From: an uncultured Collinsella sp. | GTDB lineage: Bacteria > Actinomycetota > Coriobacteriia > Coriobacteriales > Coriobacteriaceae | Assembly: GCA_900758475.1 (NCBI GenBank) | Contig: CAAERQ010000010.1 | Coordinates: forward strand, 1-40,721 | Direction of reading: 5' to 3' | Length of the DNA: 40,721 bases | Shown: positions 32,488-40,721 of the stretch, piece by piece | Numbering within the stretch: the stretch's first letter is position 1 | How the letters are laid out: every line of letters begins with the position of its first letter | Made by a program: the position numbers and the translations under genes | The notes under the pieces: generated by a model | What the model saw: the letters and a program-made list of their open reading frames with translations, nothing else | Told to the model about the DNA's origin: nothing | Databases searched by the model: none

Positions 32488-32850
32488 CTAGAACGTCGCG
32501 GACCACAGCCCGTGCAGGTTGCAATAGGCATAGACGGTACCGGTCTTGGAACCGCCGGCAAAAAACGTCGCGGGCTTCATGCCGGGCTCAAGGTAATGGA
32601 CCTCCAGACGGCCCTCGGCCTCAAGGGCGATCCACTCGATGTAGTGCTCGGGCACCATAGGGTGCTCGACCGAGCCCACGCGCGCACGGATCACGTGACC
32701 ATCGCGCTCACTCTCGACGACCGGCACGTGCTTCTCGTGCGCCGCGTCCTCGGTGTTCGCGGTCAGCTCTGTGCAGCCGGCGGGGGTTGCAACGTCGTTG
32801 CCAAGGGCGGCAATGAGCTTGCCATCGGGGTCCTTAAAGAATTTCGCCAT
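32488..32850 (-). CDS. Superoxide reductase (desulfoferrodoxin family), N-terminal iron site lost
   Basis: 120 aa from ATG 32850, AGGAG 6 nt upstream. The catalytic SOR domain is complete: EKHVPVVE (Glu39-Lys40-His41), GSVEHPMVPEHYIEWI (His63, His69) and YCNLHGLW (Cys110, His113), giving the His4-Cys iron site. Superoxide is reduced to peroxide in the cytoplasm, which suits an anaerobe. The first ~30 residues keep the length of a desulforedoxin domain (FFKDPDGKLIAALGNDVATPAGCTE). They contain one cysteine instead of four, so the rubredoxin-like Fe(Cys)4 centre cannot form, as in some spirochaete enzymes. It lies 149 nt after the SNF2 gene. Confidence 0.93.
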   Translation of the reverse strand: MAKFFKDPDGKLIAALGNDVATPAGCTELTANTEDAAHEKHVPVVESERDGHVIRARVGSVEHPMVPEHYIEWIALEAEGRLEVHYLEPGMKPATFFAGGSKTGTVYAYCNLHGLWSATF

Positions 32851-32999
32851 GATGTTCTCCTTTGCTGATGTGCCGATGTTCTTGAGGTTCTTATGCCCAA
32901 AGGCAAGCGAACCATCCACGGCATGGCAAATGAACACATAACGAGCGGGGACGATGGGACAGCGCGGGCTATCCGCCCTGGCGGCCTCACCCGAGCGGG

Positions 33000-35900
33000 T
33001 TAACGCCCGTCGCCGCCGAGCAGTGCCAAAACATCCTCGCGGGTAAACAGCGCCGAGGAGATGCCATCGCCGCCGAGCACGCTGTTGACCAGGTCGCGTT
33101 TGGACTCTTGCATCTGCATGATGCGCTCCTCGATCGTGTCCTTGGCGATGAGCTTGTACACGGTCACGGAATGTTGCTGGCCAATACGGTGCGCGCGGTC
33201 GGTCGCCTGGTCCTGCGCGGCCACGTTCCACCACGGGTCGTAGTGGATGACCACGTCGGCCGCCGTCAGGTTGAGGCCCACGCCGCCCGCCTTGAGCGAG
33301 ATCAGAAACACCGGCACCTCGCCCGCCTGGAACTGCGCGACCATCTTGGCGCGGCTCTCCTTGGACGAAGCGCCCGTGAGCTTAAGAAAGCCGATGTCCT
33401 CCTTGGCCAGGCGCTTGCCAATGATATCGAGCATGCCCGTGAACTGGCTGAACAGCAGAATGTGGTGCCCGCCGTCGAGCGCACCGTGCACGAGCTCCAT
33501 GCAAGCGTCGAGCTTGGCGCTCCCCGCCTTGTAATCCTCGTAGTGTAGACGCGGGTCGCAGCAGATCTGGCGCAGCTTGGTGAGCTCGGCGAGCACCTTG
33601 AGCTTGTCTTTCTTAAACTCGGATGCCTCGCGATGCTGCACCTGCTGGGCGATGCGGTCTTGGTTGGCCAGGTAGAGCTTGCGCTGCTCGCCGGTGAGCT
33701 GCGCCATGACGGTGTCCTCGATCTTCTCGGGCAGGTCGGCAACCACGTCTTCCTTGACACGGCGCAGCACAAACGGCGACACGAGCGCCTGCAGGCGAGC
33801 GGCGCTATCGCCCTCGGCATGCTCGACGGGGCTCTCAAAGCGCTTGGCAAACGACTCGCGCGTCCCCAAAAGGCCCGGCATAAGAAAGTCGAAGATGCTC
33901 CAGAGCTCGGACAGGCGGTTTTCGATGGGCGTGCCCGTCAGGGCAAAGCGCACACCGGCCGGCAGGCGCTTGGCGGCGCGCGCTACCTGCGTGAGCGGGT
34001 TTTTAATGTACTGGGCCTCGTCGAGCACCACACGGGCAAAGTCCTGCTCGGCATACTCGTCGATATCGCGCCGCATAAGGTCATACGACGTCACGACCAC
34101 GTTATGCTCGGCCACGCCGGCGATCTGCACACGGCGTTGAGCCTTGGCGCCCACGATGGCGCACACATCGAGCGACGGGGCAAAACGCTCCAGCTCGGCA
34201 GTCCAGTTATACACGAGCGACGCAGGACATACCACGAGCGTGGGCTTAGTGTCCCTCGCCTCCACGCGCGCCAGAATATGTGCGATCATCTGCAGCGTTT
34301 TGCCCAGGCCCATATCGTCGGCCAAGATGCCGCCAAGGCCCAGGTGCTCGAGCGAACCGAGCCACTGGTAGCCGTCGACCTGATAGCCGCGCAGTGTGGC
34401 CTTGAGCGTGACCGGCACCGTAAAGTCCATCTTGCCGAGCGTATCCAAGCGCTCGACGGTGCGACGGAACGCAGCGTCGCGATCGGCTTCGAGCTCGGGC
34501 GTGCGCGCAAGCATGCTGTCGACAAACAGGGTACTCGACGCGGGAAGCGACACGCCGTCGAGCAGGTCGACAGCATCGACCCCCAGGTCCTCGGCAAGAC
34601 CAAACGCGGCGCGCGCTCCCTCGTCCAGGCGAATGATGTCGCCCGACGTGAGACGCGCAAACGTCTGGTGACGCTTGTACGAGTCCAGGTAGATGGCAAG
34701 GTCTGCCGCCGAAAGGCCGCTCGCGCCCAGTTCGACGTCGAGCAGGTTACTCTTGACGGTTGCACGCACCGAAAGCTTGGGCGCAGGGCGGACCGAGATC
34801 TGGCGTAGGCGGTCGCTGAGCATGACCTCGCCCAGCTCGGACAGGGCAGACAGGCCCTCGGTCAGCAAGTGGAACAGGCTCTCGTCGTCGCGTTCCTCAA
34901 ACGCCAGGCCGCCCTCGTAAAAGTCGAAATACAGGGCCGCCGTGTCCATAACGCGAAACTCTGCTATCTCGTCGCGCGGCGGCACACCAGGGCGCTGCTC
35001 TTCGAAGGGGCTGCCCGGAGCGCCCAGGCTAAAGAGATCTGCCGACCAATCACCGTAGGCAACCGTAATCTTGCAGGTCACAAGCCCGTCATCGACACCG
35101 ATTGCCATGGCAAAGCTCGGCTCGGGCGCCACGGTGTCGAGCACGGCGGGAGCGGTGAGGTCGGTGTATTCGCGCAGCACGGGCAGTGCCATGCGGCAGA
35201 ATTCGCCCACCTGCTCGGCGGCGATATGGACCGGTGTGCGACAGGGCAGTAGACGCGACAGAAACGGTGCGGCATGCTGGGCAAACGCCGCATCGGCGCG
35301 GCGCGCGCGGTGCGTGTCGACCAGATAGGCAACGTCGCCCGAGGCAAAGCAGTACATATCGGCGGGCAGGCGCAGGTCGTAGCTGCCACCGGCCGCCGGC
35401 GCGATCTTGGCGGCGAGGAGCGGTGGTTGTTTTGCCGAGGCCTCGTCCTCCCCCACCGGCGACAACTCAACCGCTACCTCGTAGGAACGATGCGTCGTCG
35501 TTCCCCGCGACCAGGCGGGCTCAAAGGAAATGGTCCGGCCACGCAGCAAGTCCAGCATGTATACGATGTCATGCTCGGACAGCGGCAGTTGACGCTCGGC
35601 GACAAAGCCGCTGCGTGCAAAATCGTACGACGCCGAACGCGAACTTGTGATGTCGCTCAGATACACAACCGTTGCCACAACAAGGTCGAGTAGGCGCACC
35701 GAAACCTCGTCAAAGGCCTCGGGCGTATGGAGGAATGTGAGCTTCTTGCCGTACGAGAACGTGCCGCCGCGCACGTAGGCGGCGGCCATGCCGTCGATGT
35801 CCTTGACCACGTAGGACACCGAGCCGCATCGGATGCGAAGCTCGAGCGCCCAGCTAAAGCGGTCGGCGAACAGCGGATTGTAGTACGGCACCAGCGAGGG

Positions 35901-36464
35901 CTCCAACACCGCCTTGGGGGCATCGGGGTCGACAGTGCCGGCGAGCTTGCGGCGCATGCCCGCCAACTCATCCATGCGCGCGTCCGAAAGATCGGAGAGC
36001 GCCTTCATGAGGCTCGGGCTCGTGGGAACTGGCGCCGGGAAGGGAAAGTTAGGGTTGACCGCCGGTGCGGCAGACGCAGGACGCGCGGCTTGCTTGGGCG
36101 CCGCCGTAAACGTGCGGACCGGCGTGCGCAGCCCCTCAACAGGCTCAATGCCGCTGGCGTCCAGGTACGCTAGCGCCGTGGCGATGGCGTGCTTGCACAT
36201 GCCGGGGTAGCGATAGGCAGCGGGGCAATCGCAGTCGTAGTCGATCACCTCGTGCTCGTCCATGTCGAGCGCCACGTGCGTCTTGTACAGGTCACCGCGC
36301 GAGCCGCGCACTGAGCCCTCAACCGTCACGTTCTTGGAGAAGCGCGAGCCGCTGTCCTCGATCGACAGCACGGCGCCGTTGAGCATGAGCGAGCGGCCCT
36401 TCATAAAGGTGCCGTTCAGCGCCGCCTCTTTCCGGAGCGCCTGCACAAACGTCCCCTGCGCCAT
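33000..36464 (-). CDS. SWIM-finger SNF2/SWI2-family helicase-like ATPase
   Basis: 1154 aa from ATG 36464, with GGAGG 5 nt upstream (a TTG at 36476 is in frame but lies before that site). The N-terminal SWIM zinc finger is DYDCDCPAAYRYPGMCKHAIATALAYL (Cys-x-Cys..Cys-x-His). A long middle region of poorly known function runs from about 110 to 690. The SNF2 ATPase follows: GGILADDMGLGKTLQ (Walker A, near 718), VLDEAQYIKN (DEAQ box, near 815), LTGTPIENRL, FLISLKAGGVGLNLTAADVVIHYDPWWN and TDRAHRIGQ (motif VI, near 1090). The family remodels DNA-protein complexes, with known Gram-positive members of unclear role. The 45-nt gap after dnaE suggests one transcript. Confidence 0.94.
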   Translation of the reverse strand: MAQGTFVQALRKEAALNGTFMKGRSLMLNGAVLSIEDSGSRFSKNVTVEGSVRGSRGDLYKTHVALDMDEHEVIDYDCDCPAAYRYPGMCKHAIATALAYLDASGIEPVEGLRTPVRTFTAAPKQAARPASAAPAVNPNFPFPAPVPTSPSLMKALSDLSDARMDELAGMRRKLAGTVDPDAPKAVLEPSLVPYYNPLFADRFSWALELRIRCGSVSYVVKDIDGMAAAYVRGGTFSYGKKLTFLHTPEAFDEVSVRLLDLVVATVVYLSDITSSRSASYDFARSGFVAERQLPLSEHDIVYMLDLLRGRTISFEPAWSRGTTTHRSYEVAVELSPVGEDEASAKQPPLLAAKIAPAAGGSYDLRLPADMYCFASGDVAYLVDTHRARRADAAFAQHAAPFLSRLLPCRTPVHIAAEQVGEFCRMALPVLREYTDLTAPAVLDTVAPEPSFAMAIGVDDGLVTCKITVAYGDWSADLFSLGAPGSPFEEQRPGVPPRDEIAEFRVMDTAALYFDFYEGGLAFEERDDESLFHLLTEGLSALSELGEVMLSDRLRQISVRPAPKLSVRATVKSNLLDVELGASGLSAADLAIYLDSYKRHQTFARLTSGDIIRLDEGARAAFGLAEDLGVDAVDLLDGVSLPASSTLFVDSMLARTPELEADRDAAFRRTVERLDTLGKMDFTVPVTLKATLRGYQVDGYQWLGSLEHLGLGGILADDMGLGKTLQMIAHILARVEARDTKPTLVVCPASLVYNWTAELERFAPSLDVCAIVGAKAQRRVQIAGVAEHNVVVTSYDLMRRDIDEYAEQDFARVVLDEAQYIKNPLTQVARAAKRLPAGVRFALTGTPIENRLSELWSIFDFLMPGLLGTRESFAKRFESPVEHAEGDSAARLQALVSPFVLRRVKEDVVADLPEKIEDTVMAQLTGEQRKLYLANQDRIAQQVQHREASEFKKDKLKVLAELTKLRQICCDPRLHYEDYKAGSAKLDACMELVHGALDGGHHILLFSQFTGMLDIIGKRLAKEDIGFLKLTGASSKESRAKMVAQFQAGEVPVFLISLKAGGVGLNLTAADVVIHYDPWWNVAAQDQATDRAHRIGQQHSVTVYKLIAKDTIEERIMQMQESKRDLVNSVLGGDGISSALFTREDVLALLGGDGR

Positions 36465-36509
36465 CACTTCCTCCAATCTCGCACCGAGTACCTCTCAGCA
36501 ACGCCGTCC

Positions 36510-39500
36510 CTAGATAACCGTCACGCGGCCCTGGTTGCCCACAATGGCCTTGGCCTCGGCCAGCAGCGGAATCGAGCGCGCGTTGACCTTGGCAGGCACC
36601 TCGGCGCGCAGTACGCGCCCGTCCACCTGCTCGATAAAGATCTCCACGCGGTCGCCGCCCGGGTTAGCGGTGAGCACCGTGGCCAGGCGCGCCATATTGC
36701 CCTGGCTAAAGCGGCTGTTGGGCACCATGACCTCAAACACCTTGGGCTTGTTGTTCTCCTCGTTGAGCTCAAGCGGCACGATCTCCTGCGCGATGATCTG
36801 GTCGCCGCGGTCCGAGCGCTCGAGTTTGCCCTTGATGCGCACAAAGGCGTCGGACAGCTGCGCACCGGTCTCGGGATCGACCTCGCCGTACAGGTACCCC
36901 TCGGCCTCTTTATAGGTCTTGGGGAACACGACGACGGTGGCCTCGCCTTCCATGTCCTCGAGCTGCACGATGCCCATGGGGTCGCCGTTTTTGGTCACGC
37001 GCTTGGACACGCTCGAGACCATGCCGGCCCACCACAGCGCTTTGCCCTCGGGAATCTCCTGGTTGATGGTGCCGCCCGTAGGATTCTGAACTTCGTAGCC
37101 GGTGTCGATCTGCGAGAACGAGAAGTCGCGCGCTTTGCTGAGCGCATACTCAAACGGGCGCAGCGGGTGGTCCGAGACATAGATGCCCAGAACCTCCTTC
37201 TCCTGGCTCAGCTTAAGGTGGCGGTCCCATTCCTGGCCGTCCGGATCGGGCACGCTGACCTCAAAGCCCGAGCCCTCAACATCACCAAACATGTCGAAGA
37301 ACGAGGTCTGGCCGCTCGCGCGGTCCTTCTGGCGCTTTATCGCGGCGTCGATGATGTTCTCGGGGTTGTTCTTGTCCACAAAGTGCATCATCTGGCGGCG
37401 CGGATAGCCCGTGGAGTCGAAGGCACCTGCCTTGATCAGCGATTCGATCACGCGGCGGTTGGCCTGGCTCGAGTCCACGCGCTCAACAAAGTCGTGCAGC
37501 GTCTTAAACGGACCGCCTGCCTCGCGCTCAGCGATAATCGCCTGCGCCACGCCGGTACCCACGCCGCGGATGCCGGCCAGACCAAAGCGCACGCCTTCCT
37601 TGGTAGCCGTGAACTCGGTGCCGGACTCGTTGACATCTGGCGACAGCACGGGGATGCCGTCGTGACGGCATGCCGAGACATAGTGCACGATCTTGTCGGT
37701 CTTGCCCGTATAGGACGTCAGAACGGCCGCCATGTACTCGTGCGGATAGTGCGCCTTGAGCCACGCCGTCTGCATAACCAGGATGGCGTAGCCGGCGGAG
37801 TGCGACTTGTTGAAGGCGTAGGATGCGAACTCGAGAACATCGTCCCAAATCTTCTGGGCGACCTCGCGCGTGTAGTTGTTCTTGATAGCGCCGTTCATCC
37901 AGTGGTCGTAGGTGGTCTCGTCCGAGCCATCCTCCCAGTGGAGCACCGTCGACGTGAGCAGCTTGATCTTTTTCTTAGCCACGGGCTTACGGATACGCGA
38001 GTCCGATTCGCCCTTGGAGAAGCCGCACATCTCGACGGAGATGAGCATAACCTGCTCCTGGTAGACCATGGTGCCGTAGGTTTCGCCCAGGATGTCGTCC
38101 AGGCGGTCGTCGTAGGAGACGGCCGGCTCCTTGCCGTTCATACGGTTGATGTAGGACGAAACCATGCCGGCGCCCAGCGGGCCCGGTCGGTACAGGGCGA
38201 TCAATGCTACGACGTGCTTGTACTCGGTGGGCTTCATGTTCTTGATCGTGGCCGTCATGCCGGCGGACTCGACCTGGAAGACGCCGGCGGTGTGACCGGA
38301 GCCCATGAGCTTAAAGATCTCGGGATCGTCAAAGGGAATATCTTCCTCTTTGATGTCGATGCCGAAGTTCTTCTTGATGTTTGCCTTTGCCTTGGAGATA
38401 ACCGTCAGCGTACGCAGGCCCAGGAAGTCCATCTTGAGCAGGCCCATGTCGGCAACGGTATGGCCCTCGTACTGAGTAATCTCGACGCCGCCCTTGGTGT
38501 CGAGCTTGGTGGGCACGTGCTCGTTGACGGGGTCGCGGCAGATCAGAACGGCGCACGCGTGCACGCCCTCGCCACGGGTGAGGCCCTCGATCGAGAGCGC
38601 CGTGTCGATGATGCGGCGGGCGTCGTCGTCCTTTTTATAGGCCTCGGCAAAGTCGGGGTTAAACAGATCCTCTTTGCCGGGTTGTTTGTCGAGCACCTGC
38701 TTGAGCTTGACCTTGGGGTCGCTCGAGACCATCTTGGACAGGCGCTGGCCCATGTAGACCGGATAGTCCAAAACGCGCGCGGCGTCGTTGATGGCCTGCT
38801 TGGCCTTAATGGTCGAGTAGGTGATGACGTGGGTGACCTTCTCGGGGCCGTAGAGCTGGCGAACGTGCTCCACGACCTCGAGGCGCCGCTCATCGTCGAA
38901 GTCCATATCGATATCGGGCATCTCGGTACGCTGCGGGGACAGGAACCTCTCGAACATCAGGCCGTTCTCGAGCGGGTCGAACGCGGTGATGTTCATGGCG
39001 TAGGCGACGATAGCGCCGGCGGCCGAGCCACGGCCGGGGCCGACGCCGATGCCGTTGTCCTTGGCCCATTGCACGTACTCGGCAACGATGAGGAAGTAGG
39101 CGGCAAAGCCCTTGTCGCAGATGACCTTGTATTCGTACTCAAAGCGCTCTTTGATGTTGACGCCGCCGATCTCGCGCGTGGCCCAGTCGTCGCCGTAGTG
39201 CTGGCGCAGGCCCTTCTCGCACTCGCGGCGGAACTGGCTCTCGTGCGTCTCGCCGGGATCGAGCAGCGGAAAGCGCGGCAGGATGATGGAGTCCCAGTCG
39301 AGCTCCACGTAGCACTTGTCGGCAATCTCGAGCGTGTTGTCGCAGGCCTCGGGGCAATACGGGAACATCGCCCGCATCTCCTCCTCGGTCTTCATGTAAA
39401 ACTCCGAGCCGGTCATGCGCATGCGGTTGGGGTCGTCGACTTTGGCGTTCATGCCGATGCACATGATGACGTCCTGCACGGGCGCGTCCTCGCGGCGCAG

Positions 39501-40313
39501 GTAGTGGAAGTCGTTGGTCGCGATGACCTTGACGCCCACCTGTTTGGCGATGTCGATGAGCGTGCGGTCCATCTGCTCGTCGGTCAGACCGTTGTCGGTG
39601 GTGATGCCGTGTTCCTGGATCTCGATATAAAAGTCGCCGGGGTCGAAGGTGTCGCGGAAGGTCTCGGCCCATTTGATGGCACCCTCCATGTCACCGCGGT
39701 CGATGTACTTGGGAATGATGCCCGCGATACAGGCACTGGTGCAGATCATGCCCTTGGCGTGGCGGCGCAGGTTGTCGAGCGTCACGCGGGGCTTATAGTA
39801 AAAGCCCTGCACGGCGGCCTCAGAGACCGTCTGCATCAGGTTGACGTAGCCCTCCTGGTCCTTGGCCAGAAGGATCATGTGGTAGAGCTCGGGCTTGTGG
39901 TCGCGGGCGAGCGTCTCGTCCGGCGTAAAGTAGACCTCGCAGCCAAAGATGGGTTTGATGACCAGGGGCGGCTTGAGCTCGTCGATGTTGCCCTTCTCGT
40001 CCCACATGGCCATGTCCTTCACATACTGGGCATGCTCGCGCGGGTTTTCCTCGGGATCGGGCTCCACCAGCTCGTCGCGGCGGTCCTTTTCCAAGAAGGC
40101 CTTGTCGTGGCTCCAGGTTTTGTACTCGGGCGTGTTGTGGTTGACGGCGTCGCAGGCCAGCGCCAGGTCGGGCACGCCGTACATGTAGCCGTGGTCGGTG
40201 ATGGCCACGGCGGGCATGCCCAGCTCAACGGCACGGTTGACCATATCCTGGATACGGGTTGCGCCGTCGAGCATGGAGAAAACAGTGTGATTGTGCAGAT
40301 GGACGAATGCCAT
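36510..40313 (-). CDS. dnaE: DNA polymerase III alpha subunit (DnaE type)
   Basis: 1267 aa from ATG 40313, GGAG 8 nt upstream. The replicative polymerase. The PHP domain starts at once (HLHNHTVFSMLDGATR; VAITDHGYMYG) and has an unusual charged insertion at about 60-115 before KPIFGCEVYF. The catalytic aspartates are Asp469 and Asp471 in PDIDMDFDDERR, with the third in KMDFLGLRTL. GVGPGRGSAAGA and FNKSHSAGYAILVMQTAWLKAHYP are classic DnaE segments. A tandem HhH motif (FGLAGIRGVGTGVAQAI) is followed by the OB-fold (GKALWWAGMVSSVSKRVTKNGDPMGIVQLEDMEG). The type is DnaE1, not PolC. It is followed 45 nt later by the SNF2 gene. Confidence 0.98.
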   Translation of the reverse strand: MAFVHLHNHTVFSMLDGATRIQDMVNRAVELGMPAVAITDHGYMYGVPDLALACDAVNHNTPEYKTWSHDKAFLEKDRRDELVEPDPEENPREHAQYVKDMAMWDEKGNIDELKPPLVIKPIFGCEVYFTPDETLARDHKPELYHMILLAKDQEGYVNLMQTVSEAAVQGFYYKPRVTLDNLRRHAKGMICTSACIAGIIPKYIDRGDMEGAIKWAETFRDTFDPGDFYIEIQEHGITTDNGLTDEQMDRTLIDIAKQVGVKVIATNDFHYLRREDAPVQDVIMCIGMNAKVDDPNRMRMTGSEFYMKTEEEMRAMFPYCPEACDNTLEIADKCYVELDWDSIILPRFPLLDPGETHESQFRRECEKGLRQHYGDDWATREIGGVNIKERFEYEYKVICDKGFAAYFLIVAEYVQWAKDNGIGVGPGRGSAAGAIVAYAMNITAFDPLENGLMFERFLSPQRTEMPDIDMDFDDERRLEVVEHVRQLYGPEKVTHVITYSTIKAKQAINDAARVLDYPVYMGQRLSKMVSSDPKVKLKQVLDKQPGKEDLFNPDFAEAYKKDDDARRIIDTALSIEGLTRGEGVHACAVLICRDPVNEHVPTKLDTKGGVEITQYEGHTVADMGLLKMDFLGLRTLTVISKAKANIKKNFGIDIKEEDIPFDDPEIFKLMGSGHTAGVFQVESAGMTATIKNMKPTEYKHVVALIALYRPGPLGAGMVSSYINRMNGKEPAVSYDDRLDDILGETYGTMVYQEQVMLISVEMCGFSKGESDSRIRKPVAKKKIKLLTSTVLHWEDGSDETTYDHWMNGAIKNNYTREVAQKIWDDVLEFASYAFNKSHSAGYAILVMQTAWLKAHYPHEYMAAVLTSYTGKTDKIVHYVSACRHDGIPVLSPDVNESGTEFTATKEGVRFGLAGIRGVGTGVAQAIIAEREAGGPFKTLHDFVERVDSSQANRRVIESLIKAGAFDSTGYPRRQMMHFVDKNNPENIIDAAIKRQKDRASGQTSFFDMFGDVEGSGFEVSVPDPDGQEWDRHLKLSQEKEVLGIYVSDHPLRPFEYALSKARDFSFSQIDTGYEVQNPTGGTINQEIPEGKALWWAGMVSSVSKRVTKNGDPMGIVQLEDMEGEATVVVFPKTYKEAEGYLYGEVDPETGAQLSDAFVRIKGKLERSDRGDQIIAQEIVPLELNEENNKPKVFEVMVPNSRFSQGNMARLATVLTANPGGDRVEIFIEQVDGRVLRAEVPAKVNARSIPLLAEAKAIVGNQGRVTVI

Positions 40314-40375
40314 GTGATGAGCTCCGATGCGGGTTCGTGTTCTGACTGAACGATTTTACCCCACGGCACGGACAG

Positions 40376-40447
40376 CACCCGAACCTAGCCAAACCCACAC
40401 GGGTAGCTAATCACCCGAACCTAGCCAAACCCACACGGGTAGCTAAT
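40376..40447. repeat. Perfect 36-bp tandem duplication upstream of dnaE
   Basis: Two identical, directly abutting 36-bp units (40376-40411 and 40412-40447). Each contains ACCCG...CGGGT and TAGC...GCTA inverted pairs and so can fold. It ends about 20 bp before a -10-like TAAAAT (minus, 40358-40353) in front of dnaE. There are no spacers, so it is not a CRISPR array. Confidence 0.85.
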
Positions 40448-40458
40448 TTGGGACCTTC

Positions 40459-40481
40459 AAAAAGGGGAATGAGGGCATCCC
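40459..40481 (-). terminator. Probable terminator of the gene entering from the right edge
   Basis: GGGATG-CCCT-CATTCCC stem (one bulge) followed on the minus strand by CTTTTTG. It lies about 110 nt beyond the stop of the partial membrane-protein gene. Between 40482 and 40589 one minus frame is open and protein-like (LSEASSLLDGHDYSSQIIPRI) but has no start codon; nothing further can be said. Confidence 0.55.
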
Positions 40482-40589
40482 GATATATCGAGTATTGCTG
40501 GAACCCCGGCGATGCGCGGAATGATTTGTGACGAATAGTCATGTCCATCAAGAAGGCTCGACGCTTCGGATAGCTCGTCAATCGATATA

Positions 40590-40721
40590 TCAATTCTTGG
40601 AGATCTGTATTCCTACCATTTTTAATGAAACAACGGCGGTAATTGCTATCGCGATTGCGCCAATAACACCGAGCGCTATCTGAATGGGATATAACCCCAA
40701 CACATATCCAAATATGGAGAA
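40590..40721 (-). CDS. C-terminal end of an unknown membrane protein (5' part outside window)
   Basis: The minus frame is open from the edge to TGA at 40592-40590, 43 residues. It reads FSIFGYVLGLYPIQIALGV, then IGAIAIAITAVVSLKMVGIQISKN, i.e. one or two membrane helices ending in a short basic tail. This is the pattern of a permease-type C-terminus. The DNA is distinctly AT-richer than the rest of the window, and codons such as ATA and TTA are used, which hints at transfer. The family cannot be named from this fragment. The next gene on the same strand is dnaE, about 280 bp away and behind a terminator. Confidence 0.6.
   Translation of the reverse strand, partial: FSIFGYVLGLYPIQIALGVIGAIAIAITAVVSLKMVGIQISKN

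Noticed and set aside
37167..40349. A plus-strand open frame of 1060 codons
   Set aside because: Exact antisense of dnaE; long because of the high-GC codon bias. It has no ribosome site and no family features.
40376..40447. 36-bp repeats as a CRISPR array
   Set aside because: The units abut without spacers, there are only two, and no cas genes are present.
40411..40593. A 60-codon minus ORF (TTG start) near the right edge
   Set aside because: It runs through the tandem repeat and the terminator and has no ribosome site; probably chance.

Overview
The window reads as high-GC, Gram-positive gut actinobacterial DNA, most like Coriobacteriia and probably Collinsella. The reasons are the protein style of DnaE, RuvABC, FTHFS and the SNF2 protein, a cell-wall-type sorting signal, zinc-ribbon single-pass membrane proteins and strong Shine-Dalgarno sites. 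This assignment is from family resemblance only; no 16S or database check was possible. There are no phage, transposase or CRISPR genes.

Left part (1-11.2 kb, all minus strand): a very large secreted surface protein, truncated by the window edge, with seven Ig-like modules, two atrophied Ig domains, a transcobalamin-like DUF4430 domain and the start of an InlB-type repeat. Its leader is a cobalamin riboswitch, so it is a candidate B12-controlled surface or capture protein. Then come a UbiB-family kinase-like gene with a small partner, a C69 dipeptidase, and a folD-fchA pair. FolD lacks the Lys and Gln needed for cyclohydrolase activity, and the adjacent FchA-type protein probably supplies that step. 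Formate-THF ligase (fhs, 26.2-27.9 kb) completes a formate-to-methylene-THF branch.

Middle part (11.2-26.2 kb): envelope and accessory genes. Two zinc-ribbon membrane proteins share the upstream palindrome TGTTGCGCAACA. A tandem pair of paralogous lipoproteins follows, then a Tat-exported, wall-anchored PI-PLC-like protein, a PH-like pseudogene with an amber stop, a DUF1016 nuclease homologue with an altered metal-binding Asp, an ADP-ribosylglycohydrolase, a TFIIB-type zinc-ribbon protein, a CDF metal exporter (Mn-like motif), a single-pass protein with repeated Thr motifs, and a Cys-rich miniprotein.

Right part (26.2-40.7 kb, all minus): fhs; ruvCAB with a LexA-type box and TGATG overlaps; a NAD-synthetase-like protein that has lost the catalytic residues of both its domains; a superoxide reductase without the desulforedoxin cysteines; a SWIM/SNF2 helicase; dnaE; and the 3' end of an AT-richer membrane protein.

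Dispersed structure: two copies in opposite orientation of a ~155-160 bp element with 26-34 bp terminal inverted repeats (5157-5310, 25928-26087), each followed by the same 21-nt motif at the 3' end of a minus-strand gene; a second element type with 31-bp inverted ends (9326-9554); a 29-bp palindrome inside the DUF1016 gene; and a perfect 36-bp tandem duplication upstream of dnaE.
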